From CAYLNH01 sp964384625 (lineage in GTDB: Bacteria; Verrucomicrobiota; Lentisphaeria; JABSQK01), in contig CAYLNH010000044.1 in NCBI GenBank assembly GCA_964384625.1, positions 1-34,474 on the forward strand: 34,474 bases of DNA, read 5' to 3'. Shown one piece after another: positions 25,183 through 33,841 of this stretch. A program made the translations under genes and the position numbers. Numbering within the stretch: the first letter of the stretch is position 1; every line of letters begins with the position of its first letter. The notes under the pieces were generated by a model. That model did no database searches. It was given only the letters and a program-made list of their open reading frames with translations, and was not told the origin of the DNA.

Positions 25183-26361
25183 ATGAACCTGCCCCTGACA
25201 CCAATTGACGAGCCATCGCCGCAACTGCGCGTGACCAAATCGATTCGCGCCTGGATCGATCAGCGGCTGCTGCAACGCAATGACCCGCTGCCGTCCGCCC
25301 GGCGACTCTCGGACATCCTCGGCGTCAACCGACGCACGGTCATGAAAGGCCTGGAGCTGCTGATCGAGGAAGGGCTCATCGCAAAACGCGACGCCCGCAC
25401 GAACATCGTCGCCGGCGAGTCCTCGCCGATCTCGCCGCTGATGGCCAACACCGTCGCCGTCTTCTGCAACATCGACAGTCCCGACGGCGCGGCTGCCGTG
25501 GAGGATCAAGGCTGGTCGCAGTTCATCAGCATCGGCGCCTTGCGCGGGCTGCAGTCGGCCGGTCTGCACGGCATCAACATCAGCAAGAAAGGCCTGACAG
25601 CCGAGCAGATCCGCGCGGTCGTATCGTCCTACCCCAAGGGCATCATCGTCACCGACATCGCCGCGGACCAGTTTGGTGATCTGTACGAACCGGCAATGGC
25701 CGCGGGCATCCCGCTGGTGGTGATGGGCGAGGAGCACCCGGAATGCGACAGCGCCGCGCCGGACCACTTCGCGGGCGCCCGCGAGCTGGTGCACTGGCTG
25801 GCGGCGCAGGGACATGAACGCGTGGTCTGGTCGTCCGTTTCGCCGGTGGACTCCTGCCGCTGGATGGCGTCGCGTTTTGCCGGCTTCCGGCAGGGCCTGG
25901 AGGACGCCGGCCTCGAGCTGCTGGAACCGATCATCGCCGCGGCGCCCATCGGCCGCAGTTCCGAAAAGAAATGGTGGGAGAACGCCGCCCGCATGTATTC
26001 CGGCTTCCTCTATGAAGCCATTGCCGGCGATGATCCGGCAGATGCCATCGTGGCGCTGAACGACGTCGATTTTTTCTTCATCGCCTATGCCTGCCGCATG
26101 TTCGGCAAGGTCCCGAATGAGGACGTGGCGATTGTCGGCTACGACAACTGCTGGGAATCGGCGTTCGAACGCGCGTGGGAACCAGCCGTACCGCTGGCGA
26201 CCTACGACAAAGAGAATTTCAAAGTCGGCGAAGCACTGGTCGACCTGCTGCTGGCGCGCCTCAATGGGGAGTTGCCGCCGGAGCCACAGCACGTCGCCGT
26301 ACCGGGCCGTCTGGTCATACCGGATCAACCAGGGAGAACGAAGGAGTCCACTGATGCGTAG
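25183..26361 (+). CDS. GntR-headed LacI-like transcriptional regulator
   Basis: A 392-residue member of the same regulator group as those at 8563 and 10893. The N-terminal GntR-type helix-turn-helix spans about residues 15-72 (LPSARRLSDILGVNRRTVMK, then LLIEEGLIA). The LacI-like sensor domain includes GIIVTDIAADQ, ACRMFG and VAIVGYDNCW. The likely ligand is a sugar or glycan fragment. No strong ribosome site is seen before the ATG, so it may rely on read-through from the pseudopilin 84 bp upstream. Its last 8 bases overlap the start of the 1431-aa secreted protein, which couples their translation. Its operator may be the inverted repeat at 24120-24161. Confidence 0.86.
   Translation: MNLPLTPIDEPSPQLRVTKSIRAWIDQRLLQRNDPLPSARRLSDILGVNRRTVMKGLELLIEEGLIAKRDARTNIVAGESSPISPLMANTVAVFCNIDSPDGAAAVEDQGWSQFISIGALRGLQSAGLHGINISKKGLTAEQIRAVVSSYPKGIIVTDIAADQFGDLYEPAMAAGIPLVVMGEEHPECDSAAPDHFAGARELVHWLAAQGHERVVWSSVSPVDSCRWMASRFAGFRQGLEDAGLELLEPIIAAAPIGRSSEKKWWENAARMYSGFLYEAIAGDDPADAIVALNDVDFFFIAYACRMFGKVPNEDVAIVGYDNCWESAFERAWEPAVPLATYDKENFKVGEALVDLLLARLNGELPPEPQHVAVPGRLVIPDQPGRTKESTDA
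26341..26346 (+). promoter_or_regulatory. Ribosome site AAGGAG inside the regulator's 3' end
   Basis: AAGGAG lies seven bases before ATG 26354 and within the last codons of the regulator. It fixes the start of the 1431-aa protein and indicates translational coupling. Confidence 0.85.
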
Positions 26362-29300
26362 ATACCTGTTGCTTCTCACGTCCCTGATCGCGCTCGGCGC
26401 TGCTGCCGCCGACAAACCGGTGCCGCTGTTCCTCGCCTTCGACGGCGAAAGCAGGACCGCGGACGGCCGGCTCAAAGCCCTCGGCAAACACAAATACCAC
26501 GGCACGCTCAAGGGCGACCCCGAATTTGTCGACGGCATTCACGGCAAAGCGATGCGCGCCGGCAAAGGCAGGGGGGTCGAAGTCCGCGGCGGATTGATGA
26601 ACAAAATGGGTGTCGCGTTTTCCGCGACCGTCTGGCTGCGCGTCGACAAACTCCCTGGAGACGGCCGGCACTGGCTCTTCGGCAAGGGCGCCAACAACGG
26701 CTGGCAGTTCGGTCTGAACAAAGACGGCCGCGTCTGGTGGCACGGTTTCTGGGGCGGCTGGTATCACGGCCCCTGGTCGCGGGCCCGGCTGCCGGTCGGC
26801 AAGTGGTGTCATGTCGCGCTGACGTTTCAGAAAGGCGGGCACGTCCGCGCTTACATCGACGGCAAGGAGGTCCTCAGTAAACAGGCGCCGTATGCCGTCC
26901 AGCCGGTCGGTGCGCCGCTGCAGTTCGGTCTCTGCAACTGGGAAGGCGCCATCGACGACATCCGGCTCTACGCCGCGGCGCTCACGCCGAAGCAAGTCGA
27001 ACAGGACCGCCAGGGCAAGCTCGCAACGCGGCCGGCCACAACGGCTGACGTCCCGATGCCGCCGTGGACGATGCGTGTTCGGCTCGGGCGTTTCGATCGA
27101 CCGATTCCGTTCCGGGGCTACGTCTATCCGCGCCATGCACCGGCCGTGCGCCGGCCCGGCCCGAACGCCGTCGACTGGCCAACCCTGCGACTGTCGACCG
27201 GTGCGCCGGTGTTCGCCGACCGCAAGAAGGAGACGGCAACAGACCGCATCGAAACGCAGCTGATCGACGGCGGCCCGTGGTTTCGCGCCAAAGGCGATCC
27301 CTCGATTGAGCCGGTGAACCACTGGTTCCGCGCGCTGAACTGGCGCTGGGGCCAGCAGCATGTGTATACCACCGACCGCACGGCCCGCAGCTGGGGTCCG
27401 GACTACGAGATCTGGGGCTTCCCCGTTCGCCTCGCCGGGACGCAGCCCGGCCAGGTCAAGGAGGTCCTTCTGCGGCTGGGTAAGGAGGTCCTTTACCAAC
27501 GCAAGGAGGTCCTTGACAGTTTGACGTTGATCCTGCCGTCGAACCTCGGCGAACACCAGTACGAACTGCAGGTGAACGGTGAGCAACCACAGAAGTTTGA
27601 CGTCAAACTGAAGCCCATCGTTGTCGGCGCGCCGCAGGACGAACTCATGCCGGTGCAGCTTACGTTCGGCGACGTCAGCGTGGTCTGCCCTGCCCCGCAC
27701 GAGTTTACGCAGCAGAAGCAGTGGGACGCCGATGTGGCGGCGCTCGGCAAGGCCGAACCGGAAGCGTTCACCACCGCGAAACCAATCCGGCGCCGGTCAC
27801 CAGTCAAGACCTTCATTGCATCCATGAGCCACGGCATGAGCGGCGGCCAGAAGACCGGTGATCGACACATCGAACGCTTCAACGGCGACAACGCCGCCTA
27901 CGCCAAGCACATGGCGGCACTTGGTTTTGACACCGCCTATGAGAAGGCGTCGCCGCGAACGAACCACACCAGCCTGCGCGCCATGGGCCAGGCGTTGCGG
28001 GCCGCGGGCGTCAACTTCGGCGTCTATCTCACCGGCTACTCGCACTCGTCACAACTTGGCGGCTCGAACATCGCGTTCTACGCGGCGTTATTGCCGGACT
28101 GGGGCGACAACCTGATCCGCGATCTGCATCTCGCGGCACAGTACTACGGCGGCAAGGACGGCGGCGGCATCTTCATGGGCACCGACAACGCCGGCTACGT
28201 CCCGTACTGGGACTGGGCCCCGCCGATCCCAAACCGCCCCTGGGGACGCGCCCTGCTCTCGTTCATGGATGAACCGGTCTACCCGGTCGGCCCACAGGTG
28301 GGCGCCCGTAAGAGTTACGAACGAAACGGCACGCAGAAGGAGTTCCTGGCGCACGTCCACCACTATGACACAACCTGGGCCAACTACGGACGGTTCGCCA
28401 GAGAGATCGCCGAGATCTCACCGGACCTGCCGTTCACTACCGGCTCGTTCGGCTCCGGCCCCGGCGTCGGCGGTCGCGGCGGCTGGCCCTGGGCCTCCGT
28501 CCCCGGCGGCGACATCTACGAAGGCTTCCAGGTCCAGACGGCCTACGACTGGAACGAAGTCCACGGGACCAAGGCGCTGCACAATCTCGCGCTCGTCGAT
28601 CGCCTGCGCAGTGTCGCGCCGGTACGCGAGACCTGGACGATTGTCGATGACTTCGCCTTGAACCACGGCCCGCAGACGTTGGTGCGCGACTGGGCCGTCG
28701 TGCTGTCGCGCGGGGTGAAAGGCATCGGCACCAATTTTCTCGCGCACGACACCAACGTCGGCAAGAAGACCGGCGGCGCCGGCGGCGGCCATGGCGCCGG
28801 CACCCCCGCCAGTGTGCGCGAAGAGAACAACCGCAAGGCGTCCGACAAGCTCGCCTTGCGCCGCCGGCAGATGGCCGGCTACAAAGCGGCTACAGAGTGG
28901 GCTCACGTGTTCGGCGGCAGTTACGCAAACATGAAGTCGGCCGCGACGGTCGGCATCGTTTACTCCGACGACCAGGCGGTCTCGCGGCACATAAACAACA
29001 AGGACCCGGAAGGCCCGCACGAAGGCAAGACCGTCGAAGCCCTGATCCTCTGCCACATGGCCGGCTGGCCGGCACGCCTGGTCACAACGGACGAGATCAA
29101 GCGCGGCCTGGACCCGCAGATCAAAGCCCTGTTCCTCGTCGGCCTGAACCGCATCGACAACACCTGGGTCTGGCACGAGGACCTCAAGGAGGAGTTGCAG
29201 GCGTTCGTCAAGAACGGCGGCCGCGTGCTGCGCGACCACGAGTCGGACAGTCCGGTTGACTCCGTCGCTACCGGTCTGAAGATCGCGGCCTACACAAAAC

Positions 29301-30649
29301 AGGGGTCGCCGGACCAGACACCATGGCTGCAGCATCGCAACCGCCCGCTTGTCTCCGTGCTGCAGAAGCACCTTGCCGGCGTCGACCGCGGGCCGTGCCA
29401 CAGCACGTCCGACACGATCTGGGTCTTCCCGTCGGTCGCCGGCGACTGCACCTTCGTCACCGTCGCCAACTACACGCCGGCTCCACTGGACGGCGCCAAA
29501 CCGCCAACACCGCACGGCATCAAGGACGCCGCGGCCAAGGAGTTCCTGGCCAGGTTCCGCAATGCCTGTCGCGAAGTAAAACCGATCCAGGCGAAGGTGG
29601 TGTGGAATGTCGCCGGCCCGATCTATGACGCGGCAACCGGCATAGAGATAAACCGCAATGCACCGGTCGCTCTCACCAGACAAGCCGTGCGCCTGTTTGT
29701 CATCCCAAAAGACACACCGAAAGCCATCAGCGTCGCAGTTCTGCAGCAGCAGACCGGAACATACCAAGCAACCGCGACGATCCCCGGCGCTGCGGGCCTT
29801 CCCATCGCGATCGAACTGAAGAACGGCAAGCAACGAATGCTGGTGGATGCTGCCGCCGGCTTCCCGGCCAGCTTGCCTTTGACGGCGACCGACTACGGGA
29901 AATGGAAGGTGTCAGCCAACTGGGCATCGCTTGAGACAGCGACAGCCGAAGTCAGCATTCGCTCGGTCCGCGACATGAAGAAACGGCAACCGGCCTACAT
30001 CATCGGCGAATCCGGCATTCGAGATTTCGGCGCTCGCAGAAAGACCCCGCTCGTCATTGCCCTGACCGCCGAGCAGGCGACGGACAAGGAAGTCCCGGCA
30101 CAAGCCAAACGCCTGCAGGAGCACTTCACGGCACTCGGCCGCAACGTCCGCATCGGTCGAGCCGACGCCTCCGATGTAGTGTTGCGCCTGCAACCGATCG
30201 AGTCACTGATGAAGCGACCGCAGTGGTACACGATTGACGCGGATCTCATCCTGATCGGTCACCCCAAGGCCAACGTCCTGCTGAATGACCAGTTGCTCGG
30301 CAAACTGCTGCCGCCCGGGGCGCCGCCAGCGGGGACGGCGCAACTGGTCCACACCTGGTCGCCGTTCCGCGGTCGCTGTCATGCGGTCAATGTCATCGCC
30401 GCTGACGACAACGGCCTGAAATCGGGCGTCGGCGAACTGATTCGACTGACCACACCGAAGACACCGGCAGCAACGCCTGCGGCGCAGTCTGCCGCGGCGG
30501 ATTCGGCTGCCGTTGTGATGCCGAACGGGAAAACCCCGGCGACCACGCCCGAACCACAACCACAGCGATCGCCCTGGCTGCTGGTACTTGGGGCGATGCT
30601 TGTGGTCTGCGTGATCTACGGGGTGGCCCGCGGGCGACGCCGAAGCTGA
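26354..30649 (+). CDS. Membrane-anchored LamG and barrel-domain giant protein
   Basis: A 1431-residue paralog of the 1388-aa protein at 12190. A signal peptide ends near LGAAAADK (residue 19). A LamG-like domain (about 25-225) has GKWCHVALTF. A barrel-like domain (about 490-830) keeps YDWNE (Asp732, Glu735) and VDDF (Asp765-Asp766), but the possible acid/base site reads GTDNA with Asp611 instead of GGESA. The GATase-like segment starts near 863 and the C-terminal TWSPF domain near 1206. Unlike its paralog it adds an Ala/Pro/Thr-rich linker, a hydrophobic helix (about 1408-1425) and a terminal RGRRRS. This tripartite tail resembles sorting or anchor signals, so it is likely held in a membrane. 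Start set by AAGGAG and the 8-base overlap with the regulator. Confidence 0.82.
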   Translation: MRRYLLLLTSLIALGAAAADKPVPLFLAFDGESRTADGRLKALGKHKYHGTLKGDPEFVDGIHGKAMRAGKGRGVEVRGGLMNKMGVAFSATVWLRVDKLPGDGRHWLFGKGANNGWQFGLNKDGRVWWHGFWGGWYHGPWSRARLPVGKWCHVALTFQKGGHVRAYIDGKEVLSKQAPYAVQPVGAPLQFGLCNWEGAIDDIRLYAAALTPKQVEQDRQGKLATRPATTADVPMPPWTMRVRLGRFDRPIPFRGYVYPRHAPAVRRPGPNAVDWPTLRLSTGAPVFADRKKETATDRIETQLIDGGPWFRAKGDPSIEPVNHWFRALNWRWGQQHVYTTDRTARSWGPDYEIWGFPVRLAGTQPGQVKEVLLRLGKEVLYQRKEVLDSLTLILPSNLGEHQYELQVNGEQPQKFDVKLKPIVVGAPQDELMPVQLTFGDVSVVCPAPHEFTQQKQWDADVAALGKAEPEAFTTAKPIRRRSPVKTFIASMSHGMSGGQKTGDRHIERFNGDNAAYAKHMAALGFDTAYEKASPRTNHTSLRAMGQALRAAGVNFGVYLTGYSHSSQLGGSNIAFYAALLPDWGDNLIRDLHLAAQYYGGKDGGGIFMGTDNAGYVPYWDWAPPIPNRPWGRALLSFMDEPVYPVGPQVGARKSYERNGTQKEFLAHVHHYDTTWANYGRFAREIAEISPDLPFTTGSFGSGPGVGGRGGWPWASVPGGDIYEGFQVQTAYDWNEVHGTKALHNLALVDRLRSVAPVRETWTIVDDFALNHGPQTLVRDWAVVLSRGVKGIGTNFLAHDTNVGKKTGGAGGGHGAGTPASVREENNRKASDKLALRRRQMAGYKAATEWAHVFGGSYANMKSAATVGIVYSDDQAVSRHINNKDPEGPHEGKTVEALILCHMAGWPARLVTTDEIKRGLDPQIKALFLVGLNRIDNTWVWHEDLKEELQAFVKNGGRVLRDHESDSPVDSVATGLKIAAYTKQGSPDQTPWLQHRNRPLVSVLQKHLAGVDRGPCHSTSDTIWVFPSVAGDCTFVTVANYTPAPLDGAKPPTPHGIKDAAAKEFLARFRNACREVKPIQAKVVWNVAGPIYDAATGIEINRNAPVALTRQAVRLFVIPKDTPKAISVAVLQQQTGTYQATATIPGAAGLPIAIELKNGKQRMLVDAAAGFPASLPLTATDYGKWKVSANWASLETATAEVSIRSVRDMKKRQPAYIIGESGIRDFGARRKTPLVIALTAEQATDKEVPAQAKRLQEHFTALGRNVRIGRADASDVVLRLQPIESLMKRPQWYTIDADLILIGHPKANVLLNDQLLGKLLPPGAPPAGTAQLVHTWSPFRGRCHAVNVIAADDNGLKSGVGELIRLTTPKTPAATPAAQSAAADSAAVVMPNGKTPATTPEPQPQRSPWLLVLGAMLVVCVIYGVARGRRRS
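27458..27514 (+). repeat. Three in-frame AAGGAGGTCCTT repeats in the giant gene
   Basis: The 12-mer occurs at 27458-27469, 27482-27493 and 27503-27514, each encoding KEVL. AAGGAGGT is the full complement of the usual 16S rRNA tail. The paralog at 12190 has KEVL only at the first position (near 13366). Confidence 0.9.
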
Positions 30650-30663
30650 AGACTCCACGTCGA

Positions 30664-30696
30664 GCGAGTCCCTCGCGCACACATCCGACCTCGGAT
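30664..30696. terminator. Hairpin pair between convergent genes
   Basis: GCGAG-TCC-CTCGC (30664-30676) and ATCCGA-CC-TCGGAT (30683-30696) lie in the 149-bp gap between the 1431-aa gene and the minus-strand SNase-like gene. The position suits two-way termination, but no T tract follows. Confidence 0.35.
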
Positions 30697-30798
30697 ACGG
30701 CAATTCACTGCCGGGGCTATTCTCGGCGGCAGCAGGGACGATTGGATACTCTGGCGCCGTACGGCTGGTGCGCGCCAACGAGAACATGCCGAACGATC

Positions 30799-31830
30799 CT
30801 ACTTCTTTCGACGACGCCACTCCCATGGAGGGATGGCTTCTTTGTCTGCCCAGAGACCGGCCTGTTCTTTCCGTGCAATCCGCTCATCCTTGGCCAATCT
30901 TCTGTCCGAGTAGATCGTGCCATTGATTTCTTTGGCTGGTTTGATATGCCATGCGTAGCCGTTCAACACCATTACCTCAGATAAGAACCCAAACGAAGTC
31001 TCTACTTCGAGGGCTTCTTCGTCATCTCTGACTGTGCGCATCTCGACCTCACACAGGACGCCCTTCGCACCTTGGCTTTCCGCATTGCCAACTGCAGGGT
31101 CAAGCCCGAGCATCTTGCCTTTGACAAGCTCGGCGAGAAACTCCCTGGCCTTCTTGCCGTACGGCTGATCCAGTTCTGGAGAGTCAATTCCCGCAAGATC
31201 CACCTCAATTCGCTTGTTCGCTCGGTTGACAACAATGGCCGTGTCGCCGTCAACGGCCCCGACGCCTTTCACAGGTGTGCCGGCAAGGACAAAACGCGAA
31301 TCAACTGCCAGCTGCCCGACAAAGCGAGCTGTCATGCCGGCCCAGCTGTCGTCCAGCCGCCGCTTTTCCGTCTCAGTCGACCGAGAACTCAACAAAGCCT
31401 TGCGGAGTAGCGGCGAGATCTTCTCTTTTACCCCCGCCGGACATTCACCGACCACGAGCGGAGTCCCGTTGTCAGTCGCGAAAATGAGCACCCATTTGAG
31501 GTACTGCAAACCATACGCTTTTTGCTGAAGCAAAAACAGTCTACCGGGTTTGCCTTCAATTCTGACGCTCTGACGCTCTAATTCAATAAGTTGCCGGGCT
31601 TTCAAGGCCTTTGTGTTGAAGGCCTGGAGAACGGCCGCGAAAGAGGATGGAATTGACGTAATCCGGATGCGGGCACCGGTCTTCTTCTGTGCAAAGCCAA
31701 TAGAACCATCAACCTTAACGAATCCAACCGGCGGCACAATGCTGATTCGTCCACGCTTCAGAACAACGCGATTATCTGCCGCGTCAACACCGATACCGAC
31801 GATGATCAAGACAATAGATAGAAAACGCAT
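30799..31830 (-). CDS. Secreted SNase/thermonuclease-like protein, active site altered
   Basis: A 343-residue protein with a signal peptide (MRFLSIVLIIVGIGVDA). An unrecognised domain of about 160 residues follows (SIGFAQKKTGARIRITS). The C-terminal part, from about residue 185, is staphylococcal nuclease-like. VDGDTAIVV and LAGIDSPE give the OB-fold and Glu219, and the end (VLNGYAWHI, ARKEQAGLWAD, IPPWEWRRRKK) is typical of secreted thermonucleases. The position of the first catalytic Arg (VRL..IDTPE in the family) is Asp211, and the second Arg region, normally YGR, reads GAKG. Nuclease activity is therefore doubtful. GGGGAA lies about ten bases before the ATG. No close operon partner is present. 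Confidence 0.75.
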   Translation of the reverse strand: MRFLSIVLIIVGIGVDAADNRVVLKRGRISIVPPVGFVKVDGSIGFAQKKTGARIRITSIPSSFAAVLQAFNTKALKARQLIELERQSVRIEGKPGRLFLLQQKAYGLQYLKWVLIFATDNGTPLVVGECPAGVKEKISPLLRKALLSSRSTETEKRRLDDSWAGMTARFVGQLAVDSRFVLAGTPVKGVGAVDGDTAIVVNRANKRIEVDLAGIDSPELDQPYGKKAREFLAELVKGKMLGLDPAVGNAESQGAKGVLCEVEMRTVRDDEEALEVETSFGFLSEVMVLNGYAWHIKPAKEINGTIYSDRRLAKDERIARKEQAGLWADKEAIPPWEWRRRKK

Positions 31831-31937
31831 GACAGGAATTCCCCTTCAATCGTCTGGATTGCAGGACAATCTAACCGCAGATTTCATCATTTCCCGCTAC
31901 GTGGCCACAATCCCATCGAATCGCCTGGATAAGATTC
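31831..31937. other. Intergenic, nothing recognised
   Basis: Unique sequence between the SNase-like gene start and the tandem repeat. No promoter on the minus strand could be assigned with confidence. Confidence 0.4.
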
Positions 31938-32109
31938 TTCGCCCCCTTCGGGGACGTTTTTTTCCTCTCCACCCGCACCCCCGGGTTCCTTGCAGTCACC
32001 CGGGGCTACTCAAGTGGGTCCCCCTTCGGGGAACAGAACAAGGGCTCAGCTGGATTCGCCCCCTTCGGGGACGTTTTTTTCCTCTCCACCCGCACCCCCG
32101 GGTTCCTTG
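31938..32109. repeat. 117-bp tandem repeat array, left part
   Basis: One full unit (31938-32054) and 55 bases of the next (32055-32109) match exactly, with starts 117 bases apart. Each unit holds CGCCCCCTTCGGGGACG, a hairpin with one mismatch, followed by seven T, which resembles an intrinsic terminator on the plus strand. The array then runs into the N gap. The flanking genes are on the minus strand, so the terminator reading would apply only to antisense transcripts. Confidence 0.9.
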
Positions 32110-32209
32110 NNNNNNNNNNNNNNNNNNNNNNNNNNNNNNNNNNNNNNNNNNNNNNNNNNNNNNNNNNNNNNNNNNNNNNNNNNNNNNNNNNNNNNNNNNN
32201 NNNNNNNNN
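32110..32209. other. Assembly gap (100 N)
   Basis: A run of exactly 100 undetermined bases inside the tandem repeat, a conventional scaffold gap. The true copy number and length are unknown. Confidence 0.98.
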
Positions 32210-32335
32210 CAGTCACCCGGGGCTACTCAAGTGGGTGCCCCTTCGGGGAGCAAATCCCGCCATAAATCCGGGGACTGGATTGCGGTCACCCGAGGTGACT
32301 CAAGTGCGGGCGCCTTGGGGGGAACAAGACAACGT
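32210..32335. repeat. 117-bp tandem repeat array, right part with a degenerate unit
   Basis: 32210-32255 repeats the unit segment beginning CAGTCACCCGGGGCTACTCA. From about 32276, a further copy (GGTCACCCGAGGTGACTCAA) is recognisable but diverged. The last 70 bases before the next gene show nothing else. Confidence 0.8.
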
Positions 32336-32405
32336 TGGGCGCCGCCAGGCTGCGGCTTTGATCAGAGCTTCACAGTGCAGGCCCCGCTGGATTAACCGTC
32401 GCGGG

Positions 32406-33743
32406 CTATTCGGCGGAGATGCAGTAGAGGTTCTGGCCGCGGAGGAAGAGTTCTTTGCCGATGATCACCGGGGACGCCGTGAAGCTGTCATCCAGTCTGC
32501 TGCGTGCGATCACCTCGGGTTTCGGTCCCTGCTTCACGACAACGCCGGTTCCTTTGTGGCCCACGATATACAACCGGCCGCCGGCAGCCGTGATCGAGGC
32601 ATACACCGTCCCGACACCCTGGATCAGTTGTTTGGCATAGACCTCTTTCCCGGTCGCGGCGTCGAGACAGGTAAGGATTGCATTGTTGCGGGTCAGCATA
32701 TAGAGCTTACCGTCGACCACCACCGGCGACGGCACATACGGCGTATTCCGGTTGTAGCGCCAGGCGACCGCGTCGGTCCCGCTGATATCACCTTTGGCTT
32801 TGGCGACGCGAACGGCCACGCAGGCAGTGCCGCGAAAGCCGCTGGTGAAGTAGAGCAGGCCATTGCTGTACACGGGAACGGGAACCACATTGCCGGTCAT
32901 ACCCCGGCAGTGCCACAGCACATTCCCATTCGCCAGATCATAGGCCCGAATAGCCGTGGTGGCGCTGACGATGACCTGCGGCTTACCGTTCACCGGCATG
33001 ATCAATGGGGTCGACCAGGAAGAGCGTTCGTCCCGCTTTACCTTCCAGACTTCGTCGCCGGTCTTCTTGTTCAACGCGGTAATGAACGACTGACCCTCAT
33101 GATCCCAGTTGACGACGATCGTATCGCCGTAGAGCGCCGGCGAACTGCCCTCGCCGAACTGCATCTTCACCTTCATCTTGCCGAGGTCTTTGCTCCAGAC
33201 GACGTTGCCCTTCAAGTCCAGACAATGCAGGCCGCGCGAGCCGAAAAACGCGTACACATGCTCGCCGTCGGTCACGGGTGAATTAGAAGCCCAACTGCCG
33301 TCGGTGTGCGTCTTTTCATGCGGCAATTCTTCACGAAGCGTCTTTCCCCACTGCGGTTTGCCGGTTTGCCGGTCGACTGCGATGATGATGAACCGGTGGA
33401 TGCGATCGCTCCGGATGCCGCGCGGTCCGCGCCGCCGGCCGCGGCGCGAATCCTGCTGTTCCGGCGGCAGGTCCACTTTCTTCTCGGTAGGCACGGCCGA
33501 CAGGACAAAGATCCGGTTCTCCCAGATAACGGGCGTCGAATGGCCCTTGCCGGGGATCTTCAGCTTCCATTTGATGTTCTTCTCTTCACTCCACTCGGTT
33601 GGCGGGTTGGCGTTTGCCGCCACACCGGAGAGCTGCCTTCCGCGCCAGGTCGGCCAGGAGTTGGCATCGCCATCGTCAGCAACAGCATTCAGGACAAACA
33701 GAATACACAGACCCCAGATGTAGAACACAGAGCGTAGTTTCAT
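32406..33743 (-). CDS. Exported PQQ-like beta-propeller protein
   Basis: A 445-residue protein with an N-terminal signal peptide (hydrophobic VFYIWGLCILFVLNAVA). SWPTWRG at the mature start is characteristic of the PVC group of PQQ-like/BamB-like propellers. Repeated blade motifs follow, each joining an IYAVD-type strand to TGK..W: AVDRQTGKPQW, ALNKKTGDEVW, AYDLANGNVLW and CLDAATGKEVY. A low-complexity Arg/Gly stretch near residues 95-110 (DSRRGRRRGPRG) interrupts the first blades. Such proteins act as periplasmic scaffolds or quinoprotein-like domains; no dehydrogenase cofactor residues can be judged here. The second of two adjacent ATG codons, 33743, is chosen because AAGGA is four bases upstream. 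An extension to 33857 would run toward repeat DNA. Confidence 0.85.
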   Translation of the reverse strand: MKLRSVFYIWGLCILFVLNAVADDGDANSWPTWRGRQLSGVAANANPPTEWSEEKNIKWKLKIPGKGHSTPVIWENRIFVLSAVPTEKKVDLPPEQQDSRRGRRRGPRGIRSDRIHRFIIIAVDRQTGKPQWGKTLREELPHEKTHTDGSWASNSPVTDGEHVYAFFGSRGLHCLDLKGNVVWSKDLGKMKVKMQFGEGSSPALYGDTIVVNWDHEGQSFITALNKKTGDEVWKVKRDERSSWSTPLIMPVNGKPQVIVSATTAIRAYDLANGNVLWHCRGMTGNVVPVPVYSNGLLYFTSGFRGTACVAVRVAKAKGDISGTDAVAWRYNRNTPYVPSPVVVDGKLYMLTRNNAILTCLDAATGKEVYAKQLIQGVGTVYASITAAGGRLYIVGHKGTGVVVKQGPKPEVIARSRLDDSFTASPVIIGKELFLRGQNLYCISAE

Positions 33744-33841
33744 CATTTCCTTCAGTGCGGCTTGCAGTTGGCAGTATGTCGCAGATGCGCGGAATCTACT
33801 CCACGGCAAACACCGTGGCAAGCGGGAAAGAGGCCTGCAAC

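Noticed and set aside
26087..26353. N-terminal extension of the 1431-aa protein into the regulator
   Set aside because: The extension is out-of-frame regulator sequence. ATG 26354 has AAGGAG at the right distance and begins a signal peptide.
31938..32335. Tandem repeat as a CRISPR array
   Set aside because: The repeated unit is a continuous 117 bp without variable spacers, and no cas genes are present.
31613..32395. Open frame through the tandem repeat and N gap
   Set aside because: It runs antisense to the SNase-like gene, crosses unknown bases and has no ribosome site. Frames stay open because the unit length is a multiple of three.
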